Assembly (NCBI GenBank): GCA_965230985.1
Contig: OZ246399.1
Span: 496,001 to 560,000 of the forward strand
DNA from: UBA2211 sp035404185
GTDB taxonomy: Bacteria > Patescibacteriota > Minisyncoccia > Minisyncoccales > Minisyncoccaceae
Reading direction: 5' to 3'
Length of the DNA: 64,000 nt
The position numbers and the translations under genes were made by a program. Below, in pieces: positions 57,225 to 64,000 of the stretch; positions within the stretch are counted from its first letter, which is position 1, and each line of letters opens with the position of its first letter. The notes beneath the pieces were generated by a model. The model worked only from the letters and a program-made list of their open reading frames with translations. It was not told where the DNA came from and did not search any database.

Positions 57225-57308
57225 AAGTTCCTGTGTCCTGTCGCGGTCACAATAAAAAGCCTTACAGAATAAGGCTTCCTAATTTGTAGGGGCAAAAGGA
57301 TTCGAACT
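57225..57308 (-). repeat. Cassette repeat R17 (modules D+C), abutting gatB
   Basis: AGTTCCTGTGTCCTGTCGCG, GTCACAATAAAAAGCC, hairpin AAGCCTTA...TAAGGCTT, TTGTAGGGGCAAAAGGATTC, GAAC. The T-arm wording touches the gatB stop codon (57307-57309). Confidence 0.78.
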
Positions 57309-58791
57309 AATCATCTAATTTCTTTTTTAATATGTCCCCTACCGTCTGCGGATTTGCCTTTCCTTTTGACATAGCCATAATCTGACCAATTAAAAATGTA
57401 AAACTATTTTGTTTTCCTTTTTTATAATCTTCAACCGCTTTAGTATTTTTAGATAAAACATTAGAAATAATAGTATCTATTTCTCCAAAATCATTTATTT
57501 GTTTTAATCCTTTCTTTTCTAGTATATCAGATGGATCTCCTTGAGTATTATACATCTCTAATAGCAATATTTTGGCGATACTACTTGAAATATCACCTTC
57601 TGTAATCATGCAAATTAATTCAGCAAAGTTTTCTGCAGTAATCTTTTTCTCTAATTTAACGGAATCGTATTCCTTCATCATTAAATCATTCTTAATAATG
57701 GCTTGGAAATCAGTTGAAATATAGTTAGAACAAATTTTAACTGAATTGATAAAATCACTTTTACATTTTCTGTCTTCTCTCCAGGTTTTTAATTCAGAAA
57801 CAACTTTTTCAAAATAATGAGAAATTGATTCATCTCTAATATAAAACTCAATTGATTTATCATCCAAACAGTATTCTTCTCTAAATCTAATTCTTTTTCC
57901 CTCTGGTAACTCTGGCAATCTTCCCTCTATCCTATCAATCATTTCAGAAGAAATATTCAAAGGTGGCAAATCTGGTTCTGGAAAATACCTATACTCAAAA
58001 GCATCTTCTTTACCTCTTTGCTCCATAGTAATTTGTTTAGTATCGTGCCATCCTCTTGTTTCTTGAACAACCTTCTTTCCCTCATTCAGTAATTCAGCTT
58101 GTCTTTTAATTTCAAATTCAATTGATTTTTCAACTACTTTAAAAGAATTAAGATTTTTAATTTCTACTTTAGTTCCTAATTGTTCAGTTTTACTAATAGA
58201 AATATTTACTTCGCATCTCATCTGTCCTTTCTCCATATCAGCATCAGAAACATTAATATATCTTAGAATCAATTGTAGTTCTTGAGCAAATTTCTTGGCT
58301 TCTTCAGCGGAATTAATATCAGGCTCAGTTACTAATTCCATCAAAGGAACCCCAGCACGATTAAAATCAACCAAGCTTGAACCATCTGCTGCATGGTTGA
58401 GCCTTCCTGTATCTTCTTCCATGTGAACCCTATTAATTCTAATTCTTTTAGTGCTTCCGTTATCTAAATAAATATCTAAGTATCCATTTTTACATATTGG
58501 TAAATCAAATTGAGATATTTGATAACCTTTTGGTAAATCAGGATAGAAATAGCTCTTTCTATCAAACTTGGAATGATTTTGTATTTCACAATGCAAAGCT
58601 AAACCAGTTAAAATAATATTATTAATTGCTTCTTCATTAATTACCGGCAATGTTCCTGGATGGCCCATACAAATAGGACAAATATTCTTATTAGGAATTT
58701 TTTCATCAGGATTATTAGCACAAGAACAAAACATTTTTGATTTTGTCTTTGATTCAAAATGTATTTCTAATCCAATCGTTGTTTTGTACAT
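57307..58791 (-). CDS. gatB: Aspartyl/glutamyl-tRNA amidotransferase subunit B
   Basis: 494 residues. With GatA and GatC it amidates misacylated Glu-tRNA-Gln or Asp-tRNA-Asn. Seen: TTIGLEIHFESKTKSKMFCSC, NICPICMGHPGTLPVIN (zinc site), EEDTGRLNH, FNRAGVPLMELVTEPD, and the YqeY-like tail SFTFLIGQIMAMSKGKANPQTV. gatA and gatC are not in the window. Last gene of the secE operon. A cassette repeat abuts its stop. Confidence 0.96.
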   Translation of the reverse strand: MYKTTIGLEIHFESKTKSKMFCSCANNPDEKIPNKNICPICMGHPGTLPVINEEAINNIILTGLALHCEIQNHSKFDRKSYFYPDLPKGYQISQFDLPICKNGYLDIYLDNGSTKRIRINRVHMEEDTGRLNHAADGSSLVDFNRAGVPLMELVTEPDINSAEEAKKFAQELQLILRYINVSDADMEKGQMRCEVNISISKTEQLGTKVEIKNLNSFKVVEKSIEFEIKRQAELLNEGKKVVQETRGWHDTKQITMEQRGKEDAFEYRYFPEPDLPPLNISSEMIDRIEGRLPELPEGKRIRFREEYCLDDKSIEFYIRDESISHYFEKVVSELKTWREDRKCKSDFINSVKICSNYISTDFQAIIKNDLMMKEYDSVKLEKKITAENFAELICMITEGDISSSIAKILLLEMYNTQGDPSDILEKKGLKQINDFGEIDTIISNVLSKNTKAVEDYKKGKQNSFTFLIGQIMAMSKGKANPQTVGDILKKKLDD

Positions 58792-58792
58792 A

Positions 58793-59446
58793 TTACTTTT
58801 TTAATTCTTTCATTATTGAAACTCCACTAGAAGAACCGATAATATCAGCTCCTGCTTTTATCATCTCCTTAACGTCCTTTAATGTTTTAATGTTACCCGA
58901 GGCCTTAATTAATAATCCTGGAGCATTCTCTCTCATTATCTTTAAGTGTCTAGCCTTCTCAGATATTTCCCTGTTTTCTAGTGGATCTTTGTCAGTGGCT
59001 GTTTTAACGCAGATCGCTCCTGCTTTTTTAACAATTGAAGAAACTTTAGCAATTTCTTTATCAGTTAACATGCCTGAAGCAATAATTACCTTAGTGTCGT
59101 GTAATTTACAAATAACTTTCAAATCTTTTTCAATCTTTCCCCATTTCTCATGTTTTACATCAACAACGTTAATTACAATATCTAAATCATCAACTCCATC
59201 TAAAACAGCCTTTTTAGCAATCTTCAATCTTTCTTCATGAGTGCTGTCTCCAATTGGATCATCAATCAAGACTACTGTTTTAATTCCTGTTCCACTTAAT
59301 TCATTAGCTACCAATTTAACAAAATTAGGCCTAATACAAACTCCACGAAATTGATATTCTTTCGCTTCATTACAAGTTTTAATAATATCTTCTTTTTTAG
59401 ATTCTTTTCTGATATTAGTATGATCAATATATTGATTTATTTTCAT
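58793..59446 (-). CDS. deoC: Deoxyribose-phosphate aldolase
   Basis: 217 residues. Splits 2-deoxyribose-5-phosphate to glyceraldehyde-3-phosphate and acetaldehyde. TIM barrel with YIDHTNI at the start, the general-acid Asp in DDLDIVINV, the Schiff-base Lys in GAICVKTATDKDP (usually KTSTG) and the second Lys in LLIKASGNIKT, and GADIIGSSSGVSI at the end. The Gly after the Schiff-base motif is Asp here, a small deviation. Its start overlaps the stop of tmk by four bases. Confidence 0.92.
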   Translation of the reverse strand: MKINQYIDHTNIRKESKKEDIIKTCNEAKEYQFRGVCIRPNFVKLVANELSGTGIKTVVLIDDPIGDSTHEERLKIAKKAVLDGVDDLDIVINVVDVKHEKWGKIEKDLKVICKLHDTKVIIASGMLTDKEIAKVSSIVKKAGAICVKTATDKDPLENREISEKARHLKIMRENAPGLLIKASGNIKTLKDVKEMIKAGADIIGSSSGVSIMKELKK

Positions 59447-60069
59447 ATTCCCAACTTTTTATTTATTACCTCTAGTATATTTTTAAAAACTTCTTCAGGT
59501 TTTTTCTCTCCATCAATTACTGTCCACTCGCAAAAAACATTATTCTTACTGAATTGTTCGTATTTTTGATAAAGAGAATTCAAAAATTCTTTATCTTTTT
59601 CATGCCTGTCCAAATTATCTATTCCTTTCTGCTTTATCTTTCTCTTAAATGATTCTTCTGGTGATATTTTAATATAAATAACTAAATCTGGCTTTTTAAG
59701 ATCAAAAAATTTAAATAATTCTAAGGTTTTTTTACAATTAAAACCATTAATGTGCTGATAAATAAGAGTTCCAGCAAAATATCTATCAGCAATTACTATC
59801 TTACCACTTTTTAAACTATTTTCCAAAAGCTGTTTATCTTTCATAAAGTCAGCGATAAAAAGAAGAACCTGACTTTCAACATTCAATTCAAATTTCTTGT
59901 GGAGCCACTGATCAAGCAAATCACCAATTGGAAAACCGTATTCAGGATATTTCTTGTATATTATATCGTATCCTTTTTGCGATAAAAAATCAGACAAAAA
60001 TTTTGTCTGAGTTCCTTTTCCGCAGCCCTCAATTCCTTCTATTACGATAAATTTTCCTTTTGTTTCCAT
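59443..60069 (-). CDS. tmk: Thymidylate kinase
   Basis: 208 residues. Phosphorylates dTMP to dTDP. P-loop FIVIEGIEGCGKGTQTKFL, the DRYFAGTLIYQ motif (DR.), PDLVIYIKISPEESFKRK, and a lid region KIKQKGIDNLDRHEKD. Overlaps deoC and follows dcd by nine bases, forming a small pyrimidine nucleotide module. Confidence 0.95.
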   Translation of the reverse strand: METKGKFIVIEGIEGCGKGTQTKFLSDFLSQKGYDIIYKKYPEYGFPIGDLLDQWLHKKFELNVESQVLLFIADFMKDKQLLENSLKSGKIVIADRYFAGTLIYQHINGFNCKKTLELFKFFDLKKPDLVIYIKISPEESFKRKIKQKGIDNLDRHEKDKEFLNSLYQKYEQFSKNNVFCEWTVIDGEKKPEEVFKNILEVINKKLGI

Positions 60070-60078
60070 TTAATTTAT

Positions 60079-60645
60079 TTAAGTTGTTTCTAGTTTACTT
60101 TCTTGAGGATGCTGGGCATTAACATATTTAGCATTCTTTTTTAAGTGATATGGATTAGTGGTTGGAGAAGATAATGGTTCAAATACTAATTGACAAATTC
60201 TTGTTCCAGGATATAGTAATACGGGAATCATACCAATGTTTTCCATTTCCAGAACAATCTTTCCTTTAAATCCCGGATCAATGTGTCCAGCAGTTGAGTG
60301 AATGACAATACCTAATCTTCCTAAAGATGATCGGCCATCAATTCTAGCTGCTACCTCATCAGGTAAAAATACTTCTTCCATGGTTACTCCTAAAACAAAT
60401 TCGCCTGGATGAAAAACAAAGGCTTCCCCTTCTGGAATCTTAACTGGTCGAGTCATCCCTTTAAAACTTTCTGGATCTTTAGTATCAATGAAGGCTTTTT
60501 TGGTGTGTTCAAAAACAGCAAATTCATCACCAAGGCGCAAATCCAAAGAAGCCGAACCTAATTGCTCTTCAAGGTTTGGCTTCGGGGTAATCTGAATCTT
60601 ATTTTCTTCTATCAGTTTTTTAATGTCTCTATCTGATAAAATCAT
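60079..60645 (-). CDS. dcd: dCTP deaminase
   Basis: 188 residues. Converts dCTP to dUTP, perhaps also hydrolysing it to dUMP. Seen: MILSDRDIKKLIEENKI, ASLDLRLGDEFAVFE, the catalytic region ARIDGRSSLGRLGIVIHSTAGHIDPGFKGKIVLEMEN, and the C-terminal RICQLVFEPL. Lies between rplK and tmk. Confidence 0.95.
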   Translation of the reverse strand: MILSDRDIKKLIEENKIQITPKPNLEEQLGSASLDLRLGDEFAVFEHTKKAFIDTKDPESFKGMTRPVKIPEGEAFVFHPGEFVLGVTMEEVFLPDEVAARIDGRSSLGRLGIVIHSTAGHIDPGFKGKIVLEMENIGMIPVLLYPGTRICQLVFEPLSSPTTNPYHLKKNAKYVNAQHPQESKLETT

Positions 60646-60652
60646 TTATTGT

Positions 60653-61078
60653 TTAATCAATAACTTCTATTCCTAATGATTTAGCTGTACCAGTTAGTGT
60701 CTTTACAGCTTGATCAATATCATTAGTATTCATGTCTTGCATTTTCTGTTGAGCAACCTCTACCAATTGAGCTCTGGTAATCTTACCAACTTTTTTCTTA
60801 TTAGCTTCGCCAGATCCTTTCTCCAATCCAATCTTAGCTTTAATTAGCTGTGGAGCTGGAGGCTGTTTCATGATCATGGAATAAGTTCTGTCTTCATAAA
60901 CAGTAATGTCTACTGGAATCTTGAAGTTTCCTTTATCTCTGGTTGCCTCATTAAATTTAGAACAAAATTCACCGATGTTTACGCCTTGAGATGCCAAAGC
61001 TGGACCTACTGGAGGCGCAGGAGTGGCTTTTCCAGCCTGAATATGTAATTTTACGATAGCTTTAACTTTCTTTGCCAT
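60653..61078 (-). CDS. rplK: 50S ribosomal protein L11
   Basis: 141 residues, normal size. AKKVKAIVKLHIQAGKATPAPPVGPALASQGVNIGEFCSKFN is diagnostic, and the C-terminal rRNA-binding domain ends GTAKSLGIEVID. rplA (L1), which almost always follows, is absent here, and dcd follows instead. Confidence 0.97.
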   Translation of the reverse strand: MAKKVKAIVKLHIQAGKATPAPPVGPALASQGVNIGEFCSKFNEATRDKGNFKIPVDITVYEDRTYSMIMKQPPAPQLIKAKIGLEKGSGEANKKKVGKITRAQLVEVAQQKMQDMNTNDIDQAVKTLTGTAKSLGIEVID

Positions 61079-61082
61079 ATAC

Positions 61083-61628
61083 TTAAATCTTTTTAATTTG
61101 TAATGATTCTAGTTCTAGCGGAGTATCTCTGCCGAACATATTAATTAACACTTTAACCTTTCCCTTTTCTTTATCTATCCCTGAAACCTTTCCGTCAGAA
61201 TCTTTGAATGGTCCGTCAATAATTTTGACTGCATCACCTTTCTTGAAATCAATCTTGTATTTAGGTTCTTCAACTTCAACTCTTTTTTTCAAAGATAACA
61301 TCTCATCTAACGATACTGGCAATGGAACAGTTCCTGAGCCAACGAAACCAGTTACATTAGGTGTATTTCTGACTACGTACCATGAATCATCCGTAACGAT
61401 CATTTCAACTAGTACATATCCAGGATAAATTTTTTCTTCTACGGTTTTCTTTTTTCCATTCCTAATCTTAATTTTCTTTTCTTTAGGAACCATGACATTA
61501 AAAATCTTTTCTTCCATTCCTAAAGATTCTATTCTCTGGGTCAAGCTTTTTGCCACTGCATCTTCATATCCAGAATATGTATGCAAGACATACCATCTTC
61601 TTTCATTTGTAATTTGTTGTTTTGACAT
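61083..61628 (-). CDS. nusG: Transcription termination/antitermination factor NusG
   Basis: 181 residues. NGN domain (WYVLHTYSGYEDAVAKSL, KIYPGYVLVEM, WYVVRNTPNVTGFVG) and C-terminal KOW domain (KGDAVKIIDGPFKDSDGKVSGIDKEKGKVKVLINMFGRDTPLELE). Couples RNA polymerase with the ribosome or Rho. Follows secE by six bases. Confidence 0.97.
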   Translation of the reverse strand: MSKQQITNERRWYVLHTYSGYEDAVAKSLTQRIESLGMEEKIFNVMVPKEKKIKIRNGKKKTVEEKIYPGYVLVEMIVTDDSWYVVRNTPNVTGFVGSGTVPLPVSLDEMLSLKKRVEVEEPKYKIDFKKGDAVKIIDGPFKDSDGKVSGIDKEKGKVKVLINMFGRDTPLELESLQIKKI

Positions 61629-61634
61629 AATATA

Positions 61635-61826
61635 TTAAAATATGAAATGCTCCATTAAATAGATGTATAATAAATCGCACAAACCCAAAAATCCAGCTAC
61701 GATTATACAAATACCGATAACTGTTATTGTGTATTTAATAGTTTCTTGTCTGGTTGGCCAAGTAATTTTTTTCGTTTCAGACCAAGTACTACCAAAGAAA
61801 TTTGATACTTTATTTTCAGATTTCAT
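61635..61826 (-). CDS. secE: Preprotein translocase subunit SecE
   Basis: 63 residues, the short single-helix form. NFFGSTWSETKKITWPTRQETIKYTITVIGICIIVAGFLGLCDLLYIYLM contains the conserved amphipathic ITWPTRQE turn and one membrane helix. Promoter TTGACA, 17 bases, TAATCT at 61863-61835 lies eight bases before the ATG, so the operon mRNA is nearly leaderless. Confidence 0.95.
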   Translation of the reverse strand: MKSENKVSNFFGSTWSETKKITWPTRQETIKYTITVIGICIIVAGFLGLCDLLYIYLMEHFIF

Positions 61827-61834
61827 ATATGGTT

Positions 61835-61863
61835 AGATTACCAAAAAGAGACATAATTGTCAA
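61835..61863 (-). promoter_or_regulatory. Promoter of secE-nusG-rplK-dcd-tmk-deoC-gatB
   Basis: TTGACA (61863-61858), 17 bases, TAATCT (61840-61835), eight bases from the secE ATG. Confidence 0.65.
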
Positions 61864-61903
61864 TTAGAGTATAAAAAACGACCGCTTGGTGGGTCGTTCA
61901 GGA

Positions 61904-62101
61904 TCAATGAACAAGAATGGCAAGAACTCCAATTAAGGTAATAGCAAGTCCGAAGACAAATACTATGGCTCTTGTCACAATTTCTCCAATGGATTTTACA
62001 GGATGGTCAGTAATTAAACTTAATGCCATCACGGCTGATCCAATGAATGCAAGCACAATTCCAATTGTTAACGAAATAAGCAAACCAACTATCGATGACA
62101 T
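61904..62101 (-). CDS. Small two-helix membrane protein
   Basis: 65 residues: SIVGLLISLTIGIVLAFIGSAVMALSLI and IVTRAIVFVFGLAITLIGVLAILV flank a short polar loop (TDHPVKSIGE). Own promoter (TTGACA near 62145) and GGAG site, then an ACGACCC/GGGTCGT-like terminator hairpin with the AAAAAACGACC tail. Cassette-like in organisation but without the GCAGGGG module. Family unknown. Confidence 0.62.
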   Translation of the reverse strand: MSSIVGLLISLTIGIVLAFIGSAVMALSLITDHPVKSIGEIVTRAIVFVFGLAITLIGVLAILVH

Positions 62102-62180
62102 TTTTACTCCAATAATGAATATAATACAAAATAATAGAATGTCAATATAACCAAAAACAGGGACAATGCCCTGCTTTTAA

Positions 62181-64000
62181 TTATACATCTAAGTTTTTCA
62201 CACTCCTAGCTGAAGTTTGGATGAATCTCTTTCTTGGAGCAACTTCTTTACCCATTAACATATCAAAGGTTCTATCTGCCTCAACAGCATCTTCTATAGT
62301 TATCCTTAATAATATTCTCTTTTCTGGATCCATAGTTGTTTCCCATAACTGTTCTGGATTCATTTCTCCCAAACCTTTATATCTTTGAATACTATATTTT
62401 GTATCTGGTTTTAACTTCTTCAATGCATCCTCTTTGTCTTCATCGGTATAATAATATTTAGACTCCTTTCCTATTTGTATTTTAAATAAAGGAGGTTGAG
62501 CTAAATACAAAAATCCTCGATCAATAATTGGTCTGAAGTGTCTGAAAAACAAAGTCATCAAAAGAGTATTGATGTGATTTCCATCAGAATCAGCATCACA
62601 CATAAGAATAATACGGTGATATCTTAATTTTTCAATATCAAAATCATCAGCAATAGCAGTTCCTAGAGCAATAATCAAATTTTTAACTTCTTCTGAAGCT
62701 AACATTTTATCTAATCTTACTCTCTCAATATTCAAAATCTTTCCTCTCAATGGAAGAATGGCTTGATTCTTTCTGTTTCTAGCTTGTCGGGATGAACCTC
62801 CAGCAGATTCTCCCTCGACAATATATATTTCTGATTCTTCAGGATTCCTAGAAGTACAATCAGATAATTTTCCTGGCAATGACATTCCATCTAAAACACC
62901 TTTTCTTAAAATAGTCTCTTTAGCTGCTTTGGCTGCTTTTCTAGCCTTAAACGACAAAACAGCTTTTTCAATAATAATTTTTGCATCTTGAGGATATCTC
63001 TCTAAATAATCTTGTAAAGCTTCAGCCACAACTGCTTCGGTAGCAGTTCTTCCTTCAGGATTGCCTAATTTAGTCTTGGTTTGTCCTTCAAATTGAGTCT
63101 CACGAATTTTAACAGAAACAACGGCTGTTAATCCTTCTCTAATATCATCTCCACTTAAATTAGGTTCAGACTCTTTTAAAAAACCTCCTTTTCTAGCATA
63201 ATCATTTATTAATCTTGTTAGAGCTGCCCTAAAACCAGTTAAATGAGTTCCTCCTTCTGTCGTAAATATATTATTAGCAAAACTCTCTTCTTTGATTTCG
63301 TAATCATCAGAATATTGAAAAGATGCTTCCACTGCGACTCCTTCTTTTTCTCCTGAGCCATAAAAGGGATTTGCATGAACAGCTTTTGTTCCCTTATTCA
63401 TGTATTTCAAATAAGAAACAATTCCTCCCTCAAAAAAGAAGTGGTATTCAAAAGGATTATCCTTTTCCCTTTCATCATAAAAATCAATTCTAATTCCTTT
63501 AGTCAAATATGCTTGCTGTCTAAAGTGAGCTAATAGTTTTTTCCTATCAAAAACAATTTCTTTGAATATTTCTGGATCTGGTTCAAAGATAATTGTTGTT
63601 CCATTCTTTCTGCAGTCACCAATTTTCTTGACTGCAACAACTGGTTTTCCTTGTTTGTAATCTTGAGCATATTTTTTTCCTTCACGACAAACTTCAGCAC
63701 GCATCTTAATTGATAAAGCACAAACCACAGAAACACCTACTCCGTGCAAACCTCCAGAAATCTTGTAAGCGTCTCCTCCAAACTTACCTCCGGCATGCAA
63801 AGTAGTCATAATGGTTTCTAGAGCTGATTTCTTAGTCTTTTCATGAATATCAACCGGAATACCTCTTCCATTATCAATAACCTTAACTTGGTTATTCGGT
63901 AAAAGATAGACTTCGATTTTATTACAATATCCTCCCATTGCTTCATCCAAAGAATTATCTACAACTTCGTAGATTAAATGATGAAGACCCTGCGGACCAG
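62181..64000 (-). CDS. gyrB: DNA gyrase subunit B (5' end outside the window)
   Basis: 606 residues visible. The frame stays open to the last base (GPQGLHHLIYEVVDNSLDEAMGG), so the start lies beyond 64000. ATPase domain DNGRGIPVDIH...GGKFGGDAYKISGGLHGVGVSVVCALS, the transducer domain, TOPRIM with VEGESAGGSSRQARNRKNQAILPLRGKILNIE and MCDADSDGNHI, and a C-terminal end RFIQTSARSVKNLDV as in GyrB. It introduces negative supercoils together with GyrA, which is not in the window. Confidence 0.96.
   Translation of the reverse strand, partial: GPQGLHHLIYEVVDNSLDEAMGGYCNKIEVYLLPNNQVKVIDNGRGIPVDIHEKTKKSALETIMTTLHAGGKFGGDAYKISGGLHGVGVSVVCALSIKMRAEVCREGKKYAQDYKQGKPVVAVKKIGDCRKNGTTIIFEPDPEIFKEIVFDRKKLLAHFRQQAYLTKGIRIDFYDEREKDNPFEYHFFFEGGIVSYLKYMNKGTKAVHANPFYGSGEKEGVAVEASFQYSDDYEIKEESFANNIFTTEGGTHLTGFRAALTRLINDYARKGGFLKESEPNLSGDDIREGLTAVVSVKIRETQFEGQTKTKLGNPEGRTATEAVVAEALQDYLERYPQDAKIIIEKAVLSFKARKAAKAAKETILRKGVLDGMSLPGKLSDCTSRNPEESEIYIVEGESAGGSSRQARNRKNQAILPLRGKILNIERVRLDKMLASEEVKNLIIALGTAIADDFDIEKLRYHRIILMCDADSDGNHINTLLMTLFFRHFRPIIDRGFLYLAQPPLFKIQIGKESKYYYTDEDKEDALKKLKPDTKYSIQRYKGLGEMNPEQLWETTMDPEKRILLRITIEDAVEADRTFDMLMGKEVAPRKRFIQTSARSVKNLDV

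Noticed and set aside
11893..57308. tRNA genes or tRNA pseudogenes at each GGATTCGAACC motif (11901, 13999, 38081, 42204, 57296)
   Set aside because: Only the T-arm and acceptor 3' end are present. No D-arm, anticodon arm or 5' acceptor strand can be found upstream on the minus strand, so they are repeat modules and not tRNAs.
9795..57308. CRISPR array
   Set aside because: The repeats are hundreds to thousands of bases apart, vary in length and composition, and the intervals hold genes. No cas gene is present.

Overview
The window reads as a stretch of a Candidate Phyla Radiation (Patescibacteria, most likely Parcubacteria) chromosome. It is AT-rich, with small genes, no recognisable biosynthetic pathways apart from one cysteine synthase, many short membrane or secreted proteins of unknown function, and N-terminal anchors of the KGFAPI type. 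Ribosomal-protein gene order is stripped down: rplK has no rplA behind it, rplU has no rpmA beside it, and trmD has no rimM. UGA is a stop codon and the tRNA-Trp has a CCA anticodon. These lineage statements are inference from gene content.

Layout. 1-800: three short leftward RNA units, each with its own promoter and terminator, then a divergent promoter driving a five-cysteine leader peptide and attenuator ahead of cysK and cysS. 3.2-9.1 kb: glycosyltransferase, dnaB, rplU, a Ca/Na-type antiporter and membrane proteins. 9.2-14.0 kb: an accessory block of small one-gene cassettes separated by a repeat family that resembles tRNA 3' ends. 14.0-20.5 kb: tRNA-Glu, ftsI, an ftsL-like gene, rsmH, mraZ and a membrane-anchored Clp-like ATPase. 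20.6-22.6 kb: an acidic protein, a thioredoxin-like protein and a large putative structured RNA. 22.6-31.2 kb: rplJL with an L10 leader, a DJ-1 family gene, small membrane proteins, a cold-shock gene, an ABC exporter pair and a hydrolase. 31.2-37.4 kb: one cassette, then tRNA-Trp, rpmG, tRNA-Thr, tRNA-Tyr, trmD, an AbiE pair, a KH gene, rpsP, rnc, nusB and rpmF. 37.4-42.2 kb: a second cassette block, including a GNAT-PemK fusion and an RNA-only cassette. 42.2-52.3 kb: rnhB, a beta-solenoid gene, dnaE, thrS, a Kazal-domain protein and a MiaB-MiaA fusion. 52.3-57.3 kb: secreted and pilin-like genes and two more cassettes. 57.3-64 kb: gatB, deoC, tmk, dcd, rplK, nusG and secE in one operon, then a cassette-like membrane gene and gyrB, which runs off the end.

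The most unusual feature is the dispersed repeat family, with about 18 sites in the window. All of its A, B and C modules point the same way. They read on the minus strand as a tRNA T-arm plus acceptor end (GGTTC...CCCCTGCA). Most follow the terminator of a small autonomous gene that has its own TTGACA promoter, a strong GGAGG site where visible, and often a visibly higher G+C content. This looks like a dispersed gene-cassette system using a tRNA-3'-end-like or attC-like recombination site. No recombinase gene is present in the window. Other notable items are the cysteine attenuator, two large putative structured RNAs, the MiaB-MiaA and GNAT-PemK fusions, a possible -1 frameshift gene, a Clp-like ATPase with a degenerate first ATPase domain, and repeated evidence for leaderless transcripts.
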